Below, piece after piece: positions 1-10,700 of a DNA stretch of 64,000 nt (its first letter is position 1; each line of letters opens with the position of its first letter). Position numbers and translations under genes: made by a program. Source of the stretch: Ceriagrion tenellum (taxonomy: Eukaryota; Arthropoda; Insecta; Odonata; Coenagrionidae); contig OY720640.1 in the NCBI GenBank assembly GCA_963169105.1, positions 114,376,085-114,440,084 of the forward strand, in the 5' to 3' direction. The notes below the pieces were generated by a model, which did no database searches, was not told where the DNA came from, and saw nothing but the letters and a program-made list of their open reading frames with translations.

Positions 1-1310
1 GGATGAACAGATCAGGCCTACTTTGGTCATTACAACAAATGCAGCTGGGAGCATGTTAAACTAAACCATTTAGAATGCCTGGAAATGCTGTCCGAGGAAT
101 CTGAATGACCATTTAGTACAAATTTTGAGGCCCTCTTGAAGTCTCAAATCAACATTGCATTCTTTGCATACCATTTCAATTGCAGAACATAGTTATTGCA
201 TTATGCTCACTGCTGGTTCACACAGAATTCTTTGCAAGTGGCTTCGCGCTGTGTACCTCATATAGTGGAATGAGGTGGTGGAAGATTAGTATTGAACTGA
301 TACCCCTTGAGGATCATAGCATAAGTATCTTTCTCTGCTGCACACCCAATAGTACAGAGTCTGTCATGGAATTGTCAGTGTTATCATGAACACTTTATTG
401 CTTGAGGTGCCCTTAGTTTGTTAGAAGAACAAGCTTCCAAAGCATTTGTTTTTGGCAGTGAATTGACAACAGCTCATTAAGAATGGATAGGTTGACTGGC
501 AGTAAAAGAATATATACTATGGAGGGTGGGTGGGGCAAACTTGTCCATGACATTACCCTACTCTCAATGAAAGTTACCCAGATTCATCAGGCAACATCAC
601 AATTGGCAGACAGGTTGCTTCTAAAGAAATAGTGATACTCTCCACATGGCTCTCATGGAGTGATCAGGATATAGTTGAATGATATCTGGCACTGCCAGGA
701 TTTGAATCTAGCAGTGCATCAGGATAGATATCCAGTTTTCAAGCCACCACCAAGAAGGAAAATGCTCAGTATTTCATGAGTTTTACATTGAAAGAACTAG
801 TTCTGATTGGTAGATTGCACAGGCATTAATGTTCATATAATTGCTGCTTTATTGATTGAAAATTTTCCCTTGTGGACATGACACTTATTGCAGAAATATA
901 AATAAATTTGGTAATGGACCATACAATTTTCATTATATTTCACTGTTGTCTGTTCATGGTGTAGTGTAGGGTATGCAGTTGCCATTTAGTTCACCTGCAT
1001 TTGGTTTTGGACATTGAGGCTAATCCATTTTTCTAATATGAAAGTATTGTAAAAATGGTCCCTGAAAGTAACTGCAATAAAATTAAACAGGGATTGGCGA
1101 AGCCTGGCACATGTTTGGAAACTGCTTAAATATGGATCTTTATTACAGGAAGCTGCATTCTGTGAAGTTCCCTTATTCATTGACTCCTATGCTTTTCACT
1201 GCCTTTCAATGTATTTTATGAAGTGTGTATGACTAGAGGAAACCCTACCCCGTGCAAATCTAAACAACTTCCAACAGTTAAGATTTATCTGTTTTCCTAG
1301 GGAGTCACCA
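1..1310. other. Left-edge non-coding stretch
   Basis: AT-rich sequence with only short chance ORFs. I see no splice-bounded coding exon, tRNA or clear element end here. A stretch near 640-745 has a weak tRNA-like B-box look on the - strand but is too degraded to call. It may be intron or 3' flank of the unidentified - strand gene whose exons lie at 3489-3926. Confidence 0.4.
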
Positions 1311-2399
1311 CCCACATAGCACAAAATATCTACTAGATATCTACAGCATGTCTTCAATGTCTTGGATATTTTAAATATCTACTAGATGTCTAGAAAATGT
1401 CTATTTTGAGCGACGACTCTTGTTATATGTCTAGTGCAATTAGCCAAAAAACACCGGAATCTAAAAAAAATGTAACTGCTATGCTTATTGGTGGATGGAT
1501 AGATGAAGTCATTATACACATGTGCACCAAAAAAGCAAGGGAAATTCTTCTGTCAAATGTTTATAAAAGCGATTTAAAGTTAAGAAAAGTCGTTTTTTAA
1601 ATGATACAATGAAAAATACGAAGTTAAGGCAATAACTTTTCCAACAAAAGTTGTAGAAGATAAAAAATTCTACTAATTGGTAGTAACCCGATCAAAATCC
1701 AACTATTAGTTAACCCAGAAGGTCGATTTAAACAAAGAAATCGCTCATTTTTCATTATTTAATTATTCAGCAGGTTTAAACCTCAGCATCTTGAAACAAT
1801 AAAAAATAATAAACCTACGTAATAGCAATGAGATCCCAAAATTCTGGATATCAAAGTTGAATAGTTTGAACAAAATAATGGGTTAAAGGATAAATGTTTA
1901 AGCACCTCTATCGATGGCCATAGGGCAGCTGCTTTGTTTTAATAGATATTAAAATGAAGGTAAAGGTTTAAAATTATAGATTCATTTTTAATAGTTTCTT
2001 AATTTTTAAAATAACCGGAGATATTTAAATTGTTTATTAGTATGTATTTTTGATAATTTTGCAACTCTGTAGAAACTATATGTTGCTACTAGCAACTATT
2101 ACTTCTACTGTTATATATGTTCGTTCATGAACTTGTACATGAACACGTACGGGTTAATGTATCGTGTAACCAGGCCTTAAGTCATTTATCCTGAATTTTC
2201 CCAGTGGGTCCAATTTGAATATGAATGTTTAGAAAATATCTTCTCAAGATATCTTGTAGATATAGGAAAAGCGGACATTCAGATATCTACAATATGTCTA
2301 GAAGATGTCTACAAGTTATTACAAGATGTTTTCTAGATATTAGCAAAAGACGTATTAGATATTTTATAGATATTTTGTAGATATTTTGTGCTATGTGGG
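1311..2399. mobile_element. 1.09 kb inverted-repeat DNA element, TAGATATCTA type
   Basis: The ends are a perfect 23 bp inverted repeat that begins CCCACATAGCACAAAATA. A dinucleotide CA stands immediately outside both ends, as expected for a 2 bp target duplication. Inside each end, over about 100 bp, the motif AGATATCTA or AGATGTCTA is repeated in both orientations, for example the full palindrome TAGATATCTA at 1334-1343. The middle, about 1430-2230, has no convincing ORF, so this is a non-autonomous copy. The first 11 bases of the terminal repeat are the same as in the 0.4 kb elements at 2714 and 39759. Short ends followed by arrays of subterminal repeats recall CACTA/EnSpm-like transposons, but no transposase is present to prove the class. 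Confidence 0.75.
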
Positions 2400-2713
2400 C
2401 AGGGTGACATGTTGCTGATGCAGTTAGGACACCAGCCATGGAGAAGATAATGAACAAGGAATTGTTTGAGGGAAAGAGAAATCTATGTTAATTTTGTGTT
2501 TTTGTCTCCCATTCTAGGTATATAGGTACAAAAAGGAATAACATTCTCACATTACAGCTTAAACCATGTCACCAAGTACTTGTATGTAGATGCTTTGAGC
2601 CACACCTATTTTATATTATCCATCAATGTCATACTAGATGAATATTTCGGTGAATGAAGAGCATACATTTCCAGTATTGTTTATTGCTATTGGTATCAAT
2701 ACCTAGGTAACTA
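2400..2713. other. Spacer between two inverted-repeat elements
   Basis: No gene or repeat recognised. It separates two elements that share the same terminal 11 bases. Confidence 0.4.
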
Positions 2714-3115
2714 CCCACATAGCATGGAAGATTGCTGCAATATTGCATAATTCTTGCATAGAGCTTGCCAATATTACCAATCTTGCAGCAAGCTTGCTGT
2801 AACCATGCCAACATTGGCAATAGCTAGGCAACTCGGTGCAACATATGCAGTGCAGGACAAGCCAGCTACAGGTTTGTTTTCTTATCTGGAAGTTTCAATA
2901 TTGTCATGAAAAGTTTAGGCAAGCTTTCTGCAAAGTTCAACCTTGCTGGAAACTTGCACAGAGCTTGCATGAAACTTGCAGTGCAACCTTGCAGCAAGCT
3001 TGATTCATGGGTATTAGTGAGCTTGCAGCAAGGTTTAAGCTTTCAATTGCAAGCTTTCAGCCATGTCTTGACAACCTTGCTGCAGGCATGCAGCAGGCTT
3101 GTTTTGCTATCTGGG
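2714..3115. mobile_element. 0.4 kb MITE, GCAAGCTTGC type, copy 1
   Basis: The left end is CCCACATAGCA and the right end is the complement of CCCAGATAGCA, with TA directly outside both ends. The interior is built from many direct and inverted copies of CTTGCAGCAAGC-like units, including the 10 bp palindrome GCAAGCTTGC at 2788-2797. It is non-coding. A second copy in the same orientation lies at 39759-40207 and aligns along its whole length, so this is a dispersed family and not a local tandem repeat. Confidence 0.75.
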
Positions 3116-3488
3116 TAAAAGCTTTTAGTATGTAGTTTTTGAGATAATAACTCATGTCTATAGTTTTCCACCTCTTAATCATTGGTCAGAACATACTACG
3201 CTAATCCTTGGATGAATCGCAATACTATTCTCCTCAGTGAAGGAAGTCAAACCTTCTTATCTGCTTCAAGCCCCCAAATATCCATATTTTTCCCTGTTTC
3301 ACTCATTTTTCCTTCAGTCATCACTGTAAACCTAATGCATATATCGTACATATATATTACAATGGTTTACTCTTAATTTACAAATATTAAATTAGATTCT
3401 TATGCGCGAAACTATTCTGAAAGTAATTTATACTACACAATTATTTCTCTGCAAAAACTATAAAAGTAATGATCGAAATTTCACTTAC
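3116..3488 (-). other. Probable intron of the - strand gene
   Basis: This follows the donor of the exon at 3489-3691 on the - strand. A short open stretch on the - strand at about 3250-3310 was checked, but its reading phase does not fit the upstream exon. No further exon is supported. Confidence 0.35.
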
Positions 3489-3926
3489 CCTGGAGGCGCT
3501 AGAATCACTTGAAAGGGGTCCTGATTTTTTGAAGGTAAAATAGTATTAAAAGCATTATCCATTGGATTTTCTCTTCTTATTGTTTGTGATACAATCATAT
3601 TCATTGGAAGTTTTCCGCGGCCTCTTGTATATTCGAATTTCCCGCTGATGGAGAAGTTTTTCGTCGGATCTATAACTTTATCTAGTTGTTCCTTTTGATG
3701 GGAAATATATAAAAAAAATCAATTCCAACACCGAGGACAATTCAAAGGTCAAATATCATATGGTCAAAGTTAATAAACTTTTTACATTTTCTAACGAAGC
3801 GTCCCTCCTGACGGCCCTTGCCACGATGAATTCATTCATTTTGTGATTTTCTATTATTCTACTTGTGAATGGAGCAAACCTTGGGTCTAGTGTTTCTTCG
3901 ACCAAGTTGAAAGTGGAACTGCTGGG
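3489..3926 (-). CDS. Unidentified protein, two internal exons (partial)
   Basis: Two exons read in frame on the - strand: 3926-3786 (47 codons) and 3691-3489 (67 codons plus 2 bases). The second exon ends in a strong donor, AGG|GTAAGTG. The 94 bp intron between them has a weaker donor (AAT|GTAAAA) and an AAAAG acceptor. The first exon follows a pyrimidine-rich tract ending CTCAAG, so an upstream exon is expected between here and the Lon start. The peptide is protein-like and polar, with TRGRGKLPMNMIV and ILAPPG in the second exon, but I recognise no domain. The gene is head-to-head with Lon. The start codon and the 3' exons were not found; a short ATG exon near 4000 is possible but unproven. 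Confidence 0.6.
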
Positions 3927-4385
3927 CTTGAGGAAAATAAGTAAAATTTAGGAAATTTCTTGCATGTAATGTACCCTTCACTAATTTCAATTTATAATGA
4001 GCCATATATAAATACCTGGAAAGTCATCATTTAATTCAATTTGAGTTTAGCGGTAACTATCTCAATTCTTTTATTTTCGCAATTCAACTGTCGTCGTGAA
4101 AATGCTGGAAAAATCTACACTTTGGTCGTGCAGCAAGTGAAGTGGCGAGAATATGTTTTGTGGCTAATTGATATGTGAATAGGCTCTATACCGATGATTG
4201 GAAGTTTATATTGTATGTCGAATGTCAAGCGAACGCGATTACCCACGTGCCTTTCATTTATTTGGTGTAGAGCCGGTGCTTGTGATACGTGAAGGGGCTA
4301 GGATGTGGTAGGGTTAGATATTGAGTTAATATTTTTGTGGTGTTTTACTTCGTAAGTGTGACGTAAGTGAAAGAACTTAAGAAGC
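3927..4385. promoter_or_regulatory. Probable shared promoter region, Lon and divergent gene
   Basis: This short region separates the start of Lon (+) from the unidentified - strand gene. It is less repetitive than its surroundings and holds the Lon 5' UTR just before 4386. No canonical TATA box or named factor site could be assigned. Use as a bidirectional promoter is inferred from the head-to-head arrangement only. Confidence 0.4.
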
Positions 4386-4799
4386 ATGGTTAGGCACGCG
4401 ATGCTGGTTAAGAAGGCAATTGATGGATATCGTAACCGTTATTTCCTTCGGTTGTTACATCATCCTGAAACCAGCGAACGTTTCTATTACTCACCCAAAA
4501 TTTTGAATTTTAGAGGAGCGTCGCGCGGAAATCATACTGTCTTATGTCCTAATAAAACGTTTAATCGGTCCCTCCTTCCAACTTGCTCATCATGTTTTAC
4601 AATGCCGGTTCGGTTTTACAGTGCACAAAAGTCTAGTTCTAATGATGAAAGTGATTCTTCAGACTCAGCTGTTGAAGTTGAGGATCAAGCCCCGCATACA
4701 CTGCCCGCTACAGTCATTGTTCCTGAAGTTTGGCCCAAAGTACCCCTTATTGCCGTCAATAGGAATCCTGTTTTCCCTAGGTTTATCAAAATGATCGAG
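4386..4799 (+). CDS. LONP1: Lon exon 1: presequence and start of LON domain
   Basis: 138 codons ending in phase 0 before GTAGGG. The first 25 or so residues (MVRHAMLVKKAIDGYRNRYF...) are rich in Arg and Lys with no acidic residue but one Asp, typical of a matrix-targeting presequence. An acidic, Ser-rich linker follows at about residues 80-105. The last 20 residues (VNRNPVFPRFIK) begin the conserved LON substrate-binding domain. Confidence 0.93.
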
Positions 4800-7700
4800 G
4801 TAGGGGGAACTTTTGAAAGGCTTTAGAGGTCTCTTTCTTTGTGTATTTTATCTTCACGTGTTAACTGTATTGCCATAAATAATTCAGTTTTTTGTTGGTA
4901 TTGATTGTGTTACAGATTAACAATCCTGATTTAATAACTTTGATTAGAAGGAAAGTGAAGTTGAACCAGCCATATGCAGGGGTGTTTCTGAAGAAGGATG
5001 ATGAGTAAGCTAAATCATCTCTGGGCGTAGGCGAACTGAACTTCTTTGTAACACGCATTGGTAGACTTTTCAATGACTTATATTTTCTGCAGGAATGACA
5101 GTGACATAGTAAAGGACCTCGCCGATGTGTATTCAGTGGGTACATTTGTTCAAATTCATGAGATGCAAGACTTGGGTGACAAGCTGAGAATTGTTGCAAT
5201 GGCTCATCGCAGAATTCGAATACTTGGACCACTGACTGATGATTCCGAAGGACCTGAGGGTGAGGAAATGCACATGATCCTGTTTTGTAACACATTAACT
5301 TTTAGCAATTAAAGTTTTGATTTCCTCTCAGAAGTGGAATTGAAATTTCCTTTGTTAAAGACATCCATAACCACCTTTATAGAAGAAGGCGATGACAGGG
5401 GCCGAAGAAAGAGGAGGAGGAAGAAACCTGATGCATCAACAGAGCAGGCTGAACCTGTGTTGCAGGGTGGAGAGCCGAGTCCACCACCATCTGTTCTCAT
5501 GGTTGAGGTGGAGAATGTGTCCCATGAAAAGTTCAGGCAAACAGAGGAAGTTAAGGTTTGATTCCTAAGGTTTTATGTCTTGTTAATATGGGTGTCGATT
5601 ACAGCATAGTTGATATTTATTAGTAAAAGTTCCTTGCTAGTTTTCATCTAGAAAAAAATACATTTATTGACTGGAGTGGTCAAAAATGGTGTTAGAACTC
5701 TATAGTATAATGCAGCTCTCAAGAAAAAAGCAAACAAACTGTAAAATATATAGTCCATAGAAAAAATAAGGGGAATAGGTGGGGCTTTTGACATTTTCTT
5801 TTTTCATTACAATATTTCATTAATCTGCTTGGTCTGGCCCTTGAGAGCCCTTAGACTTACATTTTACGTATAGTTTTCCTTATCTATTGATTAAACAGGT
5901 GGCATAATTATGCCCTCATAAATTTTGCTATGTATTGAGGGTTGACCTCTTCTGCAAAACTTATTTATCATACAAAGCAAACTTATTCCTTCCACAGCAT
6001 ATCACCAAAAGCCATTATTTTCAATCAAAATATATTTCTTATTTTTTACCTACCTGAATTACATGCCAGTGGTTCTTCTGACTTAGTAATCATGCATTTC
6101 TATATATTTTTGTGGATTTTTTAAAATTTTTAATGTACTTAGCCCTGATTAAATTTCATAAGGTACCAGAAGTATTGTCAGTATAATTCTTTGTTTTTTT
6201 TAAATTTTTATAAAATTCTATTTTTATATCATATCCACAATATGAGTTAGTTTTTACTTGAAGGAGGTTACTTATAGCTATATTCCCTTTCATCTGGTGG
6301 GAAGTGGAGCTTCAGTGTTAAAAAAAAAAATGTTCAGTCACTCCAGAAACATTTTGTTCCCTGTTGTATAGTATTTTTTTGGCATTAAACTACTAGAGGG
6401 AATTTGATGGTGCTCAAGGAAAGATATCAAGGGAAATGAAAATAGCTGAAATAGAGAAATGCTACTGGTAAATTACACCTTGATGTAGGTGAAGATAAAT
6501 GAATGTTCTAGAAATCTACTGATGCGTTGGTATTCAGGCTCAAATTACCTTAACTGATACATAATTAAACTTGAATTTCGTCATTTGAACAGCAAATCAC
6601 TTGTGGTGGGAATGTGCTATTATTACGACCTCTTGCATGAGTTATGAATGTCACTTCTCTATGGTCAATTGTATGAACTGGTGGTGAATGACTGTCTCTT
6701 TTCTAGGCCTTGACTCAAGAAGTGATCAAAACAATAAGGGACATCATCAGCCTAAATCCTCTCTATCGGGAATCACTTCAGCAGATGCTCCATCAAGGGC
6801 AAAGGGTGGTAGACAATCCAGTATATCTTTCGGATTTGGGGGCAGCCTTGACTGGAGCTGAACCAGCTGAACTTCAGGCTGTCCTGGAGGAAGTTGATGT
6901 AAAATATACACAAAGTTTTTTACTCTTTTTTTAATGTCTTTTGCGGGATTATTTACTTTCTATGCTTGTGCGTGGTAGAATACGACTACAGTAAGTCCTC
7001 GATTTACGTTGGAGACGCGTGTTGGAGAAGAGCGATGTAAGTCGAAGCAATGTAAAATGGATCCAGATATTCGTGACCACTTTAATCCCACGATAAATCA
7101 AGGCATTAATTTTAAAATTCGCTTTTTACCTTTATTCAGGAGAAAATAGCTATTTGAGATAGGATGATTATGTCTCAGTTATAAAAAAACGCAAGCATAT
7201 GCACGTACGGTCTATTTTATTTGCGTTAAACAGGGAAAAATTATCTGATGCCCCTTGTCAGCGTGGACATAACATCAAATCAGACGTAAATGGAAGCGAC
7301 ATAAACCGAGGATTTACTGTATATCTATGTGCTTGCAATAGTCATTCATTAGAATCATATGTATGGCGGGCAAGCATCCTTGAAATACCGTTCAACTCCT
7401 TGAAGCTGCTACCACCTTAATACATCTAGTATTTGTTGGTTTTTCATAAAATGGGGATAGAAGGAGCTCTTAAATTAAACATTGGAGTTAAGTGATCCGA
7501 AGCAATTGGAAATGCTTTCAAAACACACCCTCCAGATTGGGGAGTTGTTTATTTAGCTTCATAGGAGATACTCTCTTACGAGGAATACGTACTGAGTGTC
7601 ATCTTCCAATTTGGCTGTATTGGGGTTAGCTAAATAAAATTGCGTGAGCTGAATTTCCTGCGCCACAATTCCCAGTGAGTCAAGATATATACCTCCAGAA

Positions 7701-10700
7701 TTCCACGCTGTCCACTCATTTTGTACAAGAGGCACTTTTGCCCAAGTTCTTAGGGACCCTTTGCTAGGTGACTCTCCTATGGAGGCTGGGTGGGCTGCAT
7801 CCTAATGGAACTTGGACAGTAAGCAGCTCAGCTCACAGGATAATGTTGGTCAGTAAGTGTTACTCTTTGGGTTTTATTGCACCTTACTTCCATCCTGCTA
7901 AATTTGATTGAAATCACCAGGTAGCTTTTTGTGAATGTCCCTTTTTAGAATAGCTGTTGCCTAGTCCACTCCACAAAATTGCTTGCAGCAATGTGGAGAG
8001 GACCAGAGATAAATGTTGACCTGCTATCCAGAACTGATAAGTAAAGAAACATGAAAAGAGAACTCGATTTGTACTTTCCACACTGTTTTATTCTCTCCGA
8101 CCATTTTCGACAAAGTTTTGCCATTATCAAGGACCTTGATAATACAAAACTTTGTTGAAACCATGGTTGGAGAGAATAAAACAGTGTGGAAAGTACAAAG
8201 CGAGTTTTCTTTTCATGTGTCGCTTTTCCACAAGATGAAGCCTGCAACTTTAACTTGAGTAAAGAAACACTTGTGTATTAACACTTGTATATGTACTAGC
8301 GATTATGGATTTAACTGAGTAAAGAGTAATGCCTGCTTGGATGTTGCCCAAATAGAGAGAATATAGCAGTGTGGAAAGTACAAAGCGAGTTCTCTTTTCA
8401 TGTGTCGCTTTTCCACAAAATGAAGCTTGCAACTTTAACTTGAGTAAAGAAACACTAGTGTATTAATGCTTGTATACTAGCGCTTGTAGATTTTACTGAG
8501 TAAAGAGTAACGTCTGCTTGGATCTTGCCCTAATGGAAACTCAGATGAGGCTTCTTTTGAAGTCATAAGTCCCACAAAAGTAAAATGTTAGACAAACTTT
8601 ATCTTTGAGTTTCAGTTGGCTTTATATTTAGACTAAAATCTGTAACCCAAGTATAAGTTGAGCTGAATAACATTGCTAGATTGCCTTGTTTTTCAATTAA
8701 AATAGCAACCCACCTCAAGACTGTGGGGCTGGGGGTGACTTATTGCCAATATGCACTAAAATGGTAGACGAGAAACCATTAATGTGCTGTAAAATCCTTC
8801 AAATTCTTGTCAGGTGATGTTATTTCTAATTAGCTACTATAATAAAAGGTATTAATTAGTGACGGGGTCAGGGTTTGAGGATTCAATTGAACCCATGGAT
8901 TCCAGATTTGATCGAATCCTTCCATAAAAGATTCAATGTAATTCAAATCTTTTTTGCTACTGGCACAAGTGCTATGTTGCTGTAAACTCTTTGTCATCAG
9001 TCGTAAATTCGTTTGAAATGTCTTCTTGGCATCTATCCTTTTGATGGCATAGTACTTCCAAAGTGTGGTTATTTGGGTGATCATTCTCTATGTCATAAAA
9101 TCTGCATATCTGTAGAGGTTTTTATAGCTTTTAGAACTGTCAGGTTTTATTTAAAAACCACTGCATGGTGGATGCTCAATACCACCTACATAACCTTCCA
9201 GAGAATTCTATATGTCGATGAAAGCGCTGCATATCATTATGTCCATCTTTTTTGTTATTTGTTCTGCTGATAAACTGAAAATATTTCTTTTTGGTAACAA
9301 AAATGAAGTTATGTTAACAAAAATGAAGAAGTTGTTACCTGTATAAAATTTAGAGCTAACTGTAAATGTATCCGCTGCGATGATTGTGGGTTTGGGGGGA
9401 AATGAATCAGGGAGCAAGTCGGGAGCTCAGTTGACTCAGACTTTATTCCACCATCTGCATCTACGCAGCACCAAGGTCCCCACAAGAGTCCTTGAGGCAT
9501 GCTACTCGTACACCCACGCTCCGTCAGAGGGCATAACCACGGGACCACACTCCTTCCGACTCATTGGCCGCCAACTGCTGACGCCATTCGCATTACCCAT
9601 CATTGTGACAATCTTAATACTCTTCTCTTCCTTGGTCCGCAATGGGAGACGAGATAGTGCCCGACCTAATTTGCTCCTCTCTTCCTCTTTGGGCAATGGG
9701 AGACGAGATAGTGCACATTCTGAATGGCTCCTCTATTCCTCTGTCCAGAAAGTGCACCGCTCAGCATTGTTCCCATGCCCGGATGGTCTCTCGTGCCTTC
9801 TGTATGGTACTAACAATACACTTACATAGCATAAAATGCATTACAAAAAATCACTTTTTTAAGCCTCCATATTTCCTCAATACTTTTTACAAATGAACAA
9901 TGTCAGGGGTAACTTCATGAAATTTCTCCATGATAGAAAACGAACACACTTTGCAAATTTCACTTTTAAGGTTTTTATTCACAACCTGGGTTTTGATATC
10001 ACCGATAGAAAAAGAACAAACTTTGCGAATGTCACCCTGTAAGCTTTTTGTTCACGACCCGGGTTTGGACAGTTTATGTCATCTTCTGGGGAAACTGCTA
10101 AAACCTGGGTCGTGAATAAAAACATTACGAGTGAAATTCACAAAATTTGTTCTTTTTATATACTTCTCAATACTGTTTTTGTGGCTCCATCTTGCCGTGG
10201 TTTAACACCACATATGTTAAGGAAATGTAGCCGATTTATTTGAAGGATTGATTGATAAGTCATTATGTTCTAAACACATGTTAAATAAAAAATGGGTGGA
10301 ATTAAAGTGTGCAAAACTGTGGGATTAGATGTCCATGAGGCCCAATGTTGAAAGGAAAGAAAAGTAGTTCTTTCCATATCTCAAAAAGATCATTATATTT
10401 GAAATATGACCATTAAACCAACAATAACTGGAGTTGGGTTTTGTTGCATAATTTTGTGCTGAATTCTGGCACTGTATCGTGTGGTAATGTCTCCAAAGCC
10501 ACAGGTACACTGTGGTAATGGTTATTAAATTTCAATATTAGCCAGAAAATTCAAATAAAGCCTACAATTAGTGAAAAAATACACGGAAAGGTTTTGAAAC
10601 ACCTCATTGGGAAATAACCAAGAATTCAGAAGAATATATGAATATTTATCGGTTGTATTATTAACTGAGTGAGGAATATACTTAATTTTGAAACAAATTT

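Noticed and set aside
2714..3115. Possible CRISPR-like array from the regular GCAAGC repeats
   Set aside because: Repeats vary in spacing and orientation, there are no unique spacers of constant length, and the context is eukaryotic.
3240..3320. Possible exon on the - strand (MSETGKNMDIWGLEADKK)
   Set aside because: Its phase does not fit the preceding exon at 3489 with any nearby acceptor; left uncalled.
9380..9829. 149-codon + strand ORF
   Set aside because: It coincides with a GC-rich block open on both strands and containing a tandem duplication; no domain, splice site or homology seen.
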